A DNA stretch of 64,000 bases from Nocardioides sp. zg-DK7169 (GTDB lineage: Bacteria; Actinomycetota; Actinomycetes; Propionibacteriales; Nocardioidaceae), in NCBI RefSeq assembly GCF_013155365.1, contig NZ_JABJRA010000012.1:62001-126000 (forward strand). The letters run 5' to 3'. A program made the position numbers and the translations under genes. The notes beneath the pieces are model-generated. The model ran no database searches and was not told the DNA's origin. It worked only from the letters and a program-made list of their open reading frames with translations. Of this stretch, positions 1 to 7,994 are shown piece by piece (position 1 is the first letter of the stretch; every line of letters begins with the position of its first letter).

Positions 1-2
1 AC

Positions 3-1556
3 GGCGGCACCGACGCGCCGCTGTGGACCCTCGGCGCGCTGCGGCGCGGGGAGCTGTGGGAGACCACCGCGATCCCGGAGATCCGGGTGCAGGCGGCCGC
101 GGTCGCGCGCGACGTGCTCGACGCCGTCGCGCCGCTCCCCCGCCGCCTCGCCGACGGGCGCCTGGTCGGCGGGCACCACCCGGTCGCCCGGCCGCGCGAC
201 CCGCTGGGGCTGCCGCTGTCGACGACCACCGAGGCGGCCGCGGCGTACAACGCCGGGCTGGAGCGGGTGATGCGTCTGCAGGACGGCGCCGAGGGCCTGC
301 TGCGCGAGGCCACCGAGCTCGACCCGGGCTTCGCGCTGGCCCACGCGGCGCTGGCGATGCTCGGTCACGAGGCCGGCGCGGACGCCGACGTCAAGGCGTC
401 GCTGGACGCCGCCCGCAAGGCGGTGCGCCAGCGCGGCGACGAGCGTGAGCGCAGCCTCGTCGACGTGGTCGGGCTGCGGGTCAAGGACGTGCGCCGCACC
501 GGCGCCGAGGCGCTGATGAACCACATCGCCGCCCACCCGCGTGACGTGCTGGCGGTCTCCGCGGCCGTCCCGACCATCGCGTTCTCCGGTGTCACCGACG
601 TGCAGCAGGAGGCGTGGGACCTCGTCGAGGGCCTCGCCCCGGCGTACGGCGACCACTGGTGGTACATCTCCCTGCTCGCCTTCACCCGCCAGGACCAGGG
701 CCGCTTCGACGAGGCCGGCCTGCTCGCGGAGAGCGCGCTGTCCTGCGAGCCCTCCTCCGGGCACGCGGTCCACGCGCAGACCCACGTGCTCTACGAGACC
801 GGCCAGCACGAGACCGGCCGGGTCTGGCTGGACCACTGGGTCGCGGAGAGCGGTCGCGGCGCGAGCCACCGCGCACACTTCTCCTGGCACGCGGCCCTGC
901 ACGAGCTCGCGCTCGGCGACACCGAGGCCGTGCGCCGCCGCTACTACTCCCAGCTGGCGCCGCCGGAGGTCTGCGGCGTGCGCGCGCTGATCGACTCCGC
1001 CTCGCTGCTGTGGCGCTGGCGGGTCACCACCACCGACTGGGACGGCGCCGTGGGCGCCGTGCTGCCGGGCGCGCCCTCCGTGTTCGCGGGCGAGACCGCC
1101 CCGCCGCCCATCCAGCCGGTCCTGGCCGCGGTGGACGAGGCGCTGCTGACCCGACCGCAGACGCCGTTCGTGGCCCTGCACGCCGCGATCGGGCTGGCCG
1201 CCGCCGGCGACACCGCCGGCCTGGACGCCCTGGCCCGGCAGTGCCGCCGCTCCTCCGACGCCGTCCTGCGCGGCACCGTCGCCACCGTCTGCGAGGCGCT
1301 GGCCGCGGCCGTGGAGGCACGCTGGGGCCGCGCCGCCCAGCTGCTCGAGGACGTCCTGCCCGGCCTGGTCCGGGTGGGCGGCTCTGCCGCGCAGCGCGAG
1401 GTGGTCGAGGAGACGCTGCTGCTCTGCCTGGTCAACGACGGGCGCGCCGAGGACGCCGCCCGGATCCTGCACCAGCGCCTGGACCGCCGGCCCTCGCCGC
1501 TGGACCTGCGCCGCCAGGTCTCGCTCCAGGCAACGCCGGACCGCGTCGGGAGCTGA
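3..1556 (+). CDS. TPR-type helical repeat protein, TTC38-like (5' partial)
   Basis: The frame is already open at the left edge, so the N-terminus is missing; about 517 residues remain, ending at TGA 1554-1556. The protein is Ala/Leu-rich with repeated helical hairpins. Segments such as HAQTHVLYETGQHETG and HFSWHAALHELALGD resemble the histidine-rich repeats of the TTC38 branch of the tetratricopeptide superfamily. No signal peptide or membrane segment is visible in the part present. No catalytic function can be assigned; TPR proteins usually bind other proteins. The family call is from motif memory only. The gene stands alone, and the next gene has its own upstream region. Confidence 0.75.
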   Translation, partial: GGTDAPLWTLGALRRGELWETTAIPEIRVQAAAVARDVLDAVAPLPRRLADGRLVGGHHPVARPRDPLGLPLSTTTEAAAAYNAGLERVMRLQDGAEGLLREATELDPGFALAHAALAMLGHEAGADADVKASLDAARKAVRQRGDERERSLVDVVGLRVKDVRRTGAEALMNHIAAHPRDVLAVSAAVPTIAFSGVTDVQQEAWDLVEGLAPAYGDHWWYISLLAFTRQDQGRFDEAGLLAESALSCEPSSGHAVHAQTHVLYETGQHETGRVWLDHWVAESGRGASHRAHFSWHAALHELALGDTEAVRRRYYSQLAPPEVCGVRALIDSASLLWRWRVTTTDWDGAVGAVLPGAPSVFAGETAPPPIQPVLAAVDEALLTRPQTPFVALHAAIGLAAAGDTAGLDALARQCRRSSDAVLRGTVATVCEALAAAVEARWGRAAQLLEDVLPGLVRVGGSAAQREVVEETLLLCLVNDGRAEDAARILHQRLDRRPSPLDLRRQVSLQATPDRVGS

Positions 1557-1680
1557 CCCGGGTCCAGGGCCGCGGACCGCGGCGCCCGGCGGGAGGGCGC
1601 ACCTCGCCAACCCGAGCAATTGCTAGGTTGGCCAGCCCGTCGGCGTACTGCCGCGCCCCGCCCCGACCTCGGAGACCGCC

Positions 1681-2127
1681 ATCGACACGACGCCCGGCAC
1701 GCCGGCCCTGCACTCCCTGACGTTCCGGCTGAGCTACGCCGACACCGACCCGGCGGGGATCCTCTACTTCGCGGCCTGGTTCCCCTGGATGGAGCGGGTC
1801 CAGAGCGAGTGGTTCCTGCTCAACGGGCTGCGCCAGGACCAGCTCAAGGACACCCACGGCTTCTGGACCGTCACCTGCCACACCGAGTGCGACTACCTCG
1901 TCGCCGTGGGCCTGTTCGAGGAGATCCGCGTCGAGCTGCGCCTGGGCCGGGTCGGCGGGGGCTCCTTCGACATGGTCCACCAGATGGTGCGCACCCGCGA
2001 CGACGTCGTGGTCGCCCGCGCCCTGATCACGATCGTGACCGTCACCCCCGAGGGCTCCGCCCGCGCGATCCCGGGCCTCCTGCGCGAGCACCTGGACAGC
2101 TGGGCGCGCGGCGTGGCCCTGCGCTGA
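1681..2127 (+). CDS. Hot-dog fold acyl-CoA thioesterase (4HBT family)
   Basis: A small cytoplasmic thioesterase of about 148 residues, predicted to hydrolyse an acyl-CoA; the substrate is unknown. The motif YADTDPAGILYFAAWFPWME near the N-terminus matches the 4-hydroxybenzoyl-CoA thioesterase signature with its catalytic Asp. The first in-frame ATG (1789) would remove this motif, and no ATG, GTG or TTG lies in frame between the stop at 1624-1626 and 1789. I place the start at ATC 1681 because GGAG (1671-1674) sits six bases before it; a CTG start is the alternative. A TAGGTT -10-like box lies at 1624-1629. DHNA-CoA thioesterases of menaquinone synthesis belong to the same fold, so a role there is possible but unproven. 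Confidence 0.75.
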   Translation: MDTTPGTPALHSLTFRLSYADTDPAGILYFAAWFPWMERVQSEWFLLNGLRQDQLKDTHGFWTVTCHTECDYLVAVGLFEEIRVELRLGRVGGGSFDMVHQMVRTRDDVVVARALITIVTVTPEGSARAIPGLLREHLDSWARGVALR

Positions 2128-2139
2128 GGCCGACGCCCC

Positions 2140-2742
2140 TCAGGACCAGTGCGTCAGCACGCTCTCGACCGAGGTGACCCACCCGAAGGTGAACCCGATC
2201 GTGTTGAGGGCGTGGTCGTGACGCGCTTGGTCGTACTCCGCGCAGGCGTCGGCCGGCACGTGCACCCGGTAGTCGCGCTGGCCCGCGTCGCGGGCGGTGG
2301 TCTCCACGCAGATGTTGGTGGTCACCCCCGCGATCACGAGCTGGCGGATCCCCTGGCTGGTGAGCACGGGCTCGAGCTGGGTGCCGTAGAAGGAGCTGGG
2401 CCGCGCCTTGTCGATGACGACCTCGCCGACACGCGGCGCCAGCGCCGGGATGATCTCGGCGTCCCAGGTGCCCCTCACGAGCGCGCCGACCTCCCGCATC
2501 TGCGGCACGAGCTCGGTCGGCAGCAGGCCGCCGTCGCTGTAGTCGGGCAGGTAGACGTAGCGGGTGAAGATCACCGGCACCCGGGCGTCGCGGGCGCCGT
2601 CGATGAGCCGCTCGCACCCCGCGATCGCGGGCAGCAGGTGGGCGTGAGGCATGCCGATCCTGGCCATGGACCCGGCGGGGTCGAGGAAGCCGTTCTGCAT
2701 GTCGACGACGAGCAGGGCCGTCGTGTCAGGCGACAGGGACAT
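2140..2742 (-). CDS. Isochorismatase-family cysteine hydrolase
   Basis: About 200 residues with the cysteine hydrolase triad visible: Asp in LLVVDMQNGF, Lys in VVIDKARPSSFYG, and Cys in GVTTNICVETTARDA. The family includes isochorismatases, nicotinamidases and N-carbamoyl amidases, and the sequence alone does not separate them. The ATG at 2742 is chosen because GGAGG lies six bases upstream; the open frame continues through the tRNA gene and is not coding there. It is a single gene, downstream of tRNA-Tyr on the same strand but separated from it by a strong hairpin. Although menF in this window makes isochorismate, nothing links this enzyme to it. Confidence 0.88.
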   Translation of the reverse strand: MSLSPDTTALLVVDMQNGFLDPAGSMARIGMPHAHLLPAIAGCERLIDGARDARVPVIFTRYVYLPDYSDGGLLPTELVPQMREVGALVRGTWDAEIIPALAPRVGEVVIDKARPSSFYGTQLEPVLTSQGIRQLVIAGVTTNICVETTARDAGQRDYRVHVPADACAEYDQARHDHALNTIGFTFGWVTSVESVLTHWS

Positions 2743-2839
2743 CCTCAACCTCCAGGGGTGCGACGGCCGGTCGACCGTGGGCTCAGTGAATCCCACGGGG
2801 TCCGACCGCTCAAGAGCCGCGGCCCTGCCGCCCCACGAC

Positions 2840-2879
2840 GAAGGGCCCCGGTCAGCGTCTCCGCTGACCGGGGCCCTTC
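2840..2879 (-). terminator. Strong hairpin terminator after tRNA-Tyr
   Basis: A perfect 18-bp inverted repeat (left arm 2840-2857, right arm 2862-2879) with a 4-base loop starts 9 bases beyond the tRNA 3' end. It has no clear U-tract, as is common for terminators in high-GC actinobacteria. It would separate the tRNA transcript from the hydrolase gene. Confidence 0.8.
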
Positions 2880-2888
2880 GTGCTCCTG

Positions 2889-2971
2889 TGGCAGGTGAAG
2901 GATTCGAACCTTCGAAGGCGTAAGCCGACGGATTTACAGTCCGCTCCCATTGGCCGCTCGGGCAACCTGCC
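2889..2971 (-). tRNA. tRNA-Tyr (anticodon GTA)
   Basis: An 83-nt class II tRNA with a long variable arm. The acceptor stem GGCAGGT (2965-2971) pairs with ACCTGCC (2890-2896), the discriminator is A (2889), and the anticodon loop reads ACTGTAAAT, giving anticodon GTA. The T-arm contains GGTTCGAATCC. The 3' CCA is not encoded. Confidence 0.97.
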
Positions 2972-3100
2972 TCAGTGGCTGCCGGCCCGGCTTGGCGGGA
3001 CGACAACGAGACGAAACAATAGCGTAGGCACCACCGCAGATGAAAAATGCCGGTGTGCCGTCCCGGTCCGGGACGGTCCCGGCCCAACCGAGGAGCAGTC

Positions 3101-3592
3101 ATGGCCGACTCGTCGTTCGACATCGTGAGCAAGATCGACCGTCAGGAGGTCGACAACGCACTGGGGCAGACGGCCCGCGAGATCGCCACCCGCTTCGACT
3201 TCAAGGGCACCGGCGCCACCATCGAGTGGGCCGGCGAGCACGCCATCGAGATCTCCGCCTCCGCCGACGACCGCGCCAACGCGGTCCTGGACGTCTTCAA
3301 GGGCAAGCTCGTCAAGCGCGACGTGAGCCTGAAGGTCCTCGACGCCTCCGAGCCCCGTCCGTCGGGGCAGCAGTCGAAGATCTCGATCACGCTCAAGGAG
3401 GGCATCTCCTCCGAGGACGCGAAGAAGATCTCCAAGCTGATCCGCGACGAGGGCCCCAAGGGCGTCAAGGCGCAGATCCAGGGCGACGAGCTGCGCGTCA
3501 GCTCCAAGAAGCGCGACGACCTGCAGGCCGTCATCTCGCTGGTCAAGGGTCAGGACCTCGACTTCGCGGTGCAGTTCACCAACTACCGCTGA
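3101..3592 (+). CDS. yajQ: YajQ-family nucleotide-binding protein
   Basis: 163 residues, the usual length for the YajQ (DUF520) family, of two RNP-like domains. The N-terminus [20 protein letters not shown] and the central RFDFKGT are typical. Some YajQ proteins bind cyclic di-GMP; binding here is inferred from family. The ATG at 3101 has AGGAG (3091-3095) upstream; an earlier ATG at 3047 would add a poorly conserved extension. The gene is transcribed away from tRNA-Tyr and is followed within 8 bases by a hairpin. Confidence 0.93.
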   Translation: MADSSFDIVSKIDRQEVDNALGQTAREIATRFDFKGTGATIEWAGEHAIEISASADDRANAVLDVFKGKLVKRDVSLKVLDASEPRPSGQQSKISITLKEGISSEDAKKISKLIRDEGPKGVKAQIQGDELRVSSKKRDDLQAVISLVKGQDLDFAVQFTNYR

Positions 3593-3599
3593 CCCGCTC

Positions 3600-3632
3600 G
3601 CCGACTCGGCGCAGATGGCGCGCCGAGTCGGC
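3600..3632. terminator. Hairpin after yajQ built from GACTCG repeats
   Basis: A 13-bp inverted repeat (3600-3612 with 3620-3632, 7-base loop) begins 8 bases after the yajQ stop. Its arms are formed by a GCCGACTCGG-type unit and its complement, so it is both a terminator candidate and part of the repeat family described at 3600-3715. Confidence 0.6.
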
Positions 3633-3715
3633 ACGAATGGCGCGCCGCGGCGTACGGAAGGCCCGACTCAACGATCGGGACCCTCGACTCGACGGTGAGA
3701 ACCCTCGATTCGACG
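3600..3715. repeat. Short intergenic repeats with GACTCG core, 22- then 21-bp phasing
   Basis: The gap between yajQ and cysA holds two kinds of unit. First are about two copies of a 22-bp unit containing GGCGCGCC and ending in GCCGACTCG. Then come GACTCA (3665), GACTCG (3686) and GATTCG (3707), spaced exactly 21 bases apart and each followed by ACG. The same core and phasing recur near 29.2-29.7 kb and 35.7 kb. Function unknown. Confidence 0.65.
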
Positions 3716-3733
3716 GAGGACCCGGACGCAGGA

Positions 3734-3774
3734 CCGCCCGCCTGAGAAGGGGTGCAGGCTCCTCAGGCGGGCGG
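3734..3774. terminator. Hairpin terminator after cysA
   Basis: A perfect 13-bp inverted repeat (3734-3746 with 3762-3774) and 15-base loop lie 20 bases beyond the cysA stop, at the end of the sulfate transport operon. Confidence 0.7.
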
Positions 3775-3794
3775 CGTTCAGGGGGTGGCGGGCG

Positions 3795-4766
3795 TCAGCC
3801 CGCCACCGGGACCGGGGCGGTGTGCGCCCCGGCGGCGGGGGCCAGCCAGACCTGCTGGCCGACCTCCAGGCCGAGCTGGCGGACGTTGGTCCGGGTCAGC
3901 AGGACGGTGACGTCGCCCTGGGCGGTCGCCACCGTGATCCGGACCTCGAACCCGACGCGCAGCAGCCGCTTGACCGTGCCGGGGGTCGAGAGCGGGTCGC
4001 CGGGGGCGACCATGACCTCGATGTCGTGCGGGCGCAGCCGCACGTTGTCCAGCACCGTCACCTCGCCGAGGAAGCCCATCACGAACTCGTTCGCGGGCTC
4101 GTCGTAGAGCTGGTCGGGGGTGCCGATCTGCTCCACCCGGCCCTCGTTGATCACCACGATCTCGTCGGAGACCTCGAGGGCCTCCTCCTGGTCGTGGGTC
4201 ACGAAGACCGTGGTCACGTGCACCTCGTCGTGCAGGCGGCGCAGCCAGTCGCGCAGCTCCTTGCGGACCTTCGCGTCCAGGGCGCCGAACGGCTCGTCGA
4301 GGAGCAGCACCGTCGGCTCGACGGCCAGGGCCCGCGCCAGCGCCATGCGCTGGCGCTGACCGCCGGAGAGCTGCGCCGGCAGCCGGTGGGCGAACTGCGA
4401 GAGGTGCACGAGCTCGAGGAGCTCCTCCACCCGCCGCGCCACGTCGGCCTTGGGCCGCTTGCGGATCTCCAGGCCGAACGCGACGTTCTTGGCCACGCTC
4501 ATGTGCTTGAACGCGGCGTAGTGCTGGAACACGAAGCCGACGTTGCGCTTCTGGGCGGGGAGGTTCGTCGACTCGACGCCCTCGATGACGATGGATCCGG
4601 CGTCGGCCGACTCGAGGCCGGCGATGATCCGCAGGAGGGTGGACTTGCCGCCACCGCTGGGGCCGAGGAGGGCGGTCAGCTGACCGCTCGGGATCGAGAC
4701 GTTGACGTCGTCCAGCGCGACGAAGTCGCCGAACCGCTTGCTCACTCCCTTGACTTCGATGCTCAT
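3795..4766 (-). CDS. cysA: Sulfate/thiosulfate ABC transporter ATP-binding protein
   Basis: 323-residue ATPase that powers sulfate import at the inner face of the membrane. Visible motifs in order: Walker [11 protein letters not shown]-loop in [14 protein letters not shown], signature [15 protein letters not shown], Walker [13 protein letters not shown] and the switch His in [10 protein letters not shown], followed by a C-terminal regulatory (TOBE-like) domain. The start is ATG 4766, reading [15 protein letters not shown], with GAAAGG upstream; longer in-frame readings are not conserved. It is the last gene of the operon, 79 bases after cysW. The order binding protein, two permeases, ATPase is the classic sulfate uptake layout. 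Confidence 0.95.
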   Translation of the reverse strand: MSIEVKGVSKRFGDFVALDDVNVSIPSGQLTALLGPSGGGKSTLLRIIAGLESADAGSIVIEGVESTNLPAQKRNVGFVFQHYAAFKHMSVAKNVAFGLEIRKRPKADVARRVEELLELVHLSQFAHRLPAQLSGGQRQRMALARALAVEPTVLLLDEPFGALDAKVRKELRDWLRRLHDEVHVTTVFVTHDQEEALEVSDEIVVINEGRVEQIGTPDQLYDEPANEFVMGFLGEVTVLDNVRLRPHDIEVMVAPGDPLSTPGTVKRLLRVGFEVRITVATAQGDVTVLLTRTNVRQLGLEVGQQVWLAPAAGAHTAPVPVAG

Positions 4767-4845
4767 GGGTTCACGAACCTTTCGGGGTACGTCTCGAGGA
4801 GGGGGGCGAGGCTGGCCGGGCTGCACGTGCTGCTCACGGGGCCGC

Positions 4846-5724
4846 TCACCTCTTCTCCTCCTTGGGACGGATGATCGCGACGATGACGATGCAGGCGACG
4901 GAGACCATCGCGAGCAGGAAGGCCACCGCGTAGGCGCCCTGCTGGTCGAAGTTGAGGTACTTCTCCTCGACCACGAGGGTGGCGGTCCGGGTCTCGCCCA
5001 GGACGTTGCCGGACACGACCTTCACCGCGCCGAACTCGCCCAGGGACCGGGCCATGCTGAGGACGACGCCGTAGACGACCGCCCACTTGATCGCCGGCAG
5101 GGTGATGCGCCAGAAGGTCTGCACCGACGACGCCCCGAGGCTGCGGGCCGCCTGCTCCTGCTCGGTGCCGATCTCCTCCAGCACCGGCACCACCTCGCGG
5201 ATCACCAGCGGCAGCGCCACGAAGGCGGTCGCCATCACGATGCCCGGCGTCGCGAAGATGACCTGGAACCCGGCGCTCTCGAGCGCGGGCCCGAACCAGC
5301 CGTCCCGGCCGCCGTACACCAGCACCAGCGAGACGCCGACCACGATCGGCGACACCGACAGCGGCAGGTCGATGAGCGCGCTCAGCGCCCGCTTGCCGGG
5401 GAACTGGTAGCGGACCAGGAGCAGGGACATCCCCACGCCGAAGACGGTGTTGATGACCACCGAGCAGACCGCGACGAGCGCGGTCAGGCGCAGCGCCGTC
5501 ATCACGTCGGGGTCCTCCAGCACCTCGCGCACCGAGTCGAGGCCGCCGTCGAAGGTGTTGGTCGCGACCAGCGCGACCGGCCAGGCGACCAGCAGGACCA
5601 GGTAGACCACGACGACCAGGCGGATCAGGTACGTCGCGGGGCTCTTCGGGCGCCAGCGGCGACGCTGCGTCCGCGGGACCGGGGCGATCCGGACCGGCCG
5701 GTCGGCCACGCTCGTGTCAGCCAC
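4846..5724 (-). CDS. cysW: Sulfate ABC transporter permease CysW
   Basis: 292 residues with six predicted membrane segments and a basic N-terminus. The ABC permease EAA loop is at [20 protein letters not shown]. The GTG start at 5724 overlaps the end of cysT by 8 bases (GTGGCTGA), which favours translational coupling. It should pair with CysT to form the transmembrane channel of the sulfate importer. Confidence 0.94.
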   Translation of the reverse strand: MADTSVADRPVRIAPVPRTQRRRWRPKSPATYLIRLVVVVYLVLLVAWPVALVATNTFDGGLDSVREVLEDPDVMTALRLTALVAVCSVVINTVFGVGMSLLLVRYQFPGKRALSALIDLPLSVSPIVVGVSLVLVYGGRDGWFGPALESAGFQVIFATPGIVMATAFVALPLVIREVVPVLEEIGTEQEQAARSLGASSVQTFWRITLPAIKWAVVYGVVLSMARSLGEFGAVKVVSGNVLGETRTATLVVEEKYLNFDQQGAYAVAFLLAMVSVACIVIVAIIRPKEEKR

Positions 5725-6568
5725 GGGACGCCACCTTCCGCTGGATGATGTCGAGGGTCACGATCACGGCCAGCGAGATCACCAGGAGCACCGTGGCCAC
5801 CGAGGCGGCGCCGGCCAGGTTGTTGTTCTCGACGCTGCCGAGGATGCGGACCGAGACGACCTCGGTCTGGAACGGCAGGTTGCCCGAGAGCAGCACCAGC
5901 GAGCCGTACTCGCTCACGCCGCGCGCGAACGAGAGCGCGGCGCCCGCGGCGATCGCCGGGGCCAGGCTCGGCAGGATGATCCGGCGGAACGTCGTGAACT
6001 TGCTGGCACCGAGGGACGCCGCGGCGTCCTCGACGTCCTTCTCCAGCTCCTCGAGCACCGGTTGCACCATGCGCACCACGAAGGGCAGCGTGACGAACAG
6101 GAACGCCAGGAACACCGAGGAGCGCTGGTTGGCGACGTCGATGCCGAGCGGGCTGTCGGTGCCGTAGAGCGAGAGCAGCACGAGGCCGGCCACGATCGTG
6201 GGCAGCGCGAACGGGATGTCGATGAGGACTTCGAGGGCGGCCTTGCCGGGGAACCGGTCTCGGACCAGCACCCAGGCGATGAGCGTTCCCATGAAGACGT
6301 TGATCAAGGTGACCAGGGCGGCCGTGGTGACGGTCAGCCGGATCGCCGAGAAGGTCTGTTCGTTGGTGATGGTGGTCCAGAAGTTGCTCCAGCCACCCTC
6401 TGCGGCGGTGATGACCACCGCGCACAGAGGGATGAGCACGAGCAGGCTGAACCAGAGCATCGCCACGCCCAGACCGAGCCCGGAGGCCTTGGTCAGGTTG
6501 GTGGGCGTGGTCGACCGGCGGGAACGCTTCCCCGCCGGCCGACCACTCGCGACAGTGGTCGTGGTCAT
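5717..6568 (-). CDS. cysT: Sulfate ABC transporter permease CysT
   Basis: About 283 residues with six predicted membrane segments. The EAA loop reads EDAAASLGASKFTTFRRI. I use ATG 6568, giving MTTTTVASGRPAGKRS; a GTG three codons upstream (6577) is equally possible because neither has a strong ribosome binding site. It follows the binding-protein gene closely and overlaps cysW. Also called CysU in enterobacteria. Confidence 0.93.
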   Translation of the reverse strand: MTTTTVASGRPAGKRSRRSTTPTNLTKASGLGLGVAMLWFSLLVLIPLCAVVITAAEGGWSNFWTTITNEQTFSAIRLTVTTAALVTLINVFMGTLIAWVLVRDRFPGKAALEVLIDIPFALPTIVAGLVLLSLYGTDSPLGIDVANQRSSVFLAFLFVTLPFVVRMVQPVLEELEKDVEDAAASLGASKFTTFRRIILPSLAPAIAAGAALSFARGVSEYGSLVLLSGNLPFQTEVVSVRILGSVENNNLAGAASVATVLLVISLAVIVTLDIIQRKVASRG

Positions 6569-6594
6569 GCGTTGCACCCAGCCGAGCGGGCCGG

Positions 6595-7623
6595 TCAGTC
6601 GGCCTTGCCGGAGGCGGCGATCGCCTTGGTGATGAGGCCGTCCTCCTCGTCGAAGAACTTCGTCGAGAGGGTGTCCCAGTCACCGAAGTCCTTCGCCACG
6701 GTCAGCAGGTTGGGCACGGCGGGGAACGGGTCGCTCGGGTCCTTCGCGCCCTCCACCGTGCCGCCGAAGTCCACGTCGTCGCGGATCGGGCGGAAGCCGG
6801 TGAGCGCGAACTGGCGCTGGCCCTCGTCGCTGAGCACGAAGTCGAGCCAGTCCTGCGCGACCGGGTCGGCGTCCTTGAGCACGGCGCCCGGGTTCTCGAT
6901 GAGCAGGGTGGTCTCCGGGATGAGGTACTCGAAGCCCTCGCCGTTCTGCGCGGCCAGGATCGCCTCGTTCTCGTAGGCCATCAGGACGTCGCCGGTGCCG
7001 CCGAGGAAGCTCGTGGTGGCGTCGCGGCCGCTGCCCGGCAGCGAGACGACGTTGGCGAAGAACTTGTCGACGTAGGCCTTGGCGTCCGCCTCGGTGCCGC
7101 CGTTGGCCACGACCTGGCCCCAGGCGGCGAGCGCGTTCCAGCGCGCGGCGCCGGAGGAGGCGGGGTTCGGGGTGACGATCTCGACGCCGGGCTTGATCAG
7201 GTCGTCCCAGTCCTCGATGCCCTTGGGGTTGCCCTCACGGACACCGAAGACGACGACGGAGCGCGACACGACGCCCTTGTTCTCCCCCGCGTCCCAGTCG
7301 GCGTCGACCAGGCCGTCGTCGACCAGGCGGGTCACGTCGCTGGCGACGGAGAAGTGGACGTAGTCGGCGTCCAGGCCGTTCTCGACCGCGCGGCTCTGGT
7401 CGCCGGAGGCGCCGTAGGAGGTCTTGAACTTGACCCCCTCCCCGGCGTCGGTCTTGGTGAACTCCTCGCCGATCGCCTTGTTGGCCGCCTCGGGGACCGC
7501 GAAGCCGACGATGCTCAGCGTGTTGCCGTCACCGCCGTCCGCGTCACCGCCGCAGGCCGCCAGGGACAGCGCCAGGCCGCCGACGAGTCCGCCGACCACC
7601 CACGTCTTCAGGTTCCGCTTCAT
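6595..7623 (-). CDS. sbp: Sulfate-binding lipoprotein of ABC transporter
   Basis: 342 residues. The signal peptide MKRNLKTWVVGGLVGG leads to lipobox LAAC, so the mature protein is expected to be lipid-anchored outside the membrane, where it captures sulfate or thiosulfate. The region around SYGASGDQSRAVENGLDADYV and later NPASSGAARWN are typical of the sulfate-binding family. ATG 7623 has AGAGGGTG upstream. It is the first gene of the operon with cysT, cysW and cysA. Confidence 0.93.
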   Translation of the reverse strand: MKRNLKTWVVGGLVGGLALSLAACGGDADGGDGNTLSIVGFAVPEAANKAIGEEFTKTDAGEGVKFKTSYGASGDQSRAVENGLDADYVHFSVASDVTRLVDDGLVDADWDAGENKGVVSRSVVVFGVREGNPKGIEDWDDLIKPGVEIVTPNPASSGAARWNALAAWGQVVANGGTEADAKAYVDKFFANVVSLPGSGRDATTSFLGGTGDVLMAYENEAILAAQNGEGFEYLIPETTLLIENPGAVLKDADPVAQDWLDFVLSDEGQRQFALTGFRPIRDDVDFGGTVEGAKDPSDPFPAVPNLLTVAKDFGDWDTLSTKFFDEEDGLITKAIAASGKAD

Positions 7624-7665
7624 GACTGCACCCTCTTTCGTAGCCCCGGAGAAACCGAGGCAGAA

Positions 7666-7686
7666 AACTTAACTCGCTCAGGTTAG
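7666..7686 (-). promoter_or_regulatory. Candidate promoter and operator of the sulfate operon
   Basis: On the minus strand TAAGTT (7671 to 7666) fits an actinobacterial -10 box. Overlapping it is an imperfect inverted repeat, TTAAC (7669-7673) and GTTAG (7682-7686), separated by 8 bases. The spacing would suit a LysR-type or similar regulator, but no regulator is identified. Confidence 0.35.
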
Positions 7687-7887
7687 TCATGTTTGTGGAC
7701 TCGGTGCACATCGACCCGCCGAAACGGCGAGCTCGGTCTGGACCACGGCGACATCCCAGGCGAGCGGCGAGCGCGCGGAGAGCCGGGTCGGGCGACCCGG
7801 AGGCGGTCGTCCGGACAGGTGAGACAAATCGGCCCGCGTGCGTGGGCGAACTATCGTGGTGGAGGCCGCATCGACCGGAGCGCGGAA

Positions 7888-7904
7888 TCGTATATTCGAT
7901 ACGA
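7888..7904. promoter_or_regulatory. Palindrome upstream of korAB
   Basis: TCGTAT and ATACGA flank a 5-base centre in an unusually AT-rich patch of otherwise GC-rich sequence, 91 bases before the korA start. It could be an operator or sit at the promoter; the binding protein is unknown. Confidence 0.4.
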
Positions 7905-7994
7905 CCTACTCCTAGTACGATCGGCGGGACGTCTGGTCGACCGAGCTGTCGGCGACCAGCAGGCGACTGACACAGCAAGGGAAGTGGGCGCGAG

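Larger units (their letters stand above)
7624..7994. other. Divergent intergenic region between sbp and korA
   Basis: 371 bases without a credible gene. It should carry the promoters of both flanking operons. Two inverted repeats stand out, at 7669-7686 on the sbp side and 7888-7904 on the korA side. Between about 7690 and 7880 I see no recognisable element. Confidence 0.6.

Noticed and set aside
2791..2923. Short plus-strand frames near the tRNA
   Set aside because: They run across the terminator hairpin and the tRNA complement and have no plausible start signal.
2743..3132. N-terminal extension of the cysteine hydrolase across the tRNA-Tyr region
   Set aside because: The extension is read through a tRNA gene and its terminator. 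A good ribosome binding site precedes ATG 2742, and the family fold begins there.
7624..7700. Possible sulfur-related riboswitch in the sbp leader
   Set aside because: The leader is only about 35-40 bases after the likely promoter, too short for a known SAM or similar riboswitch, and no conserved stem is evident.
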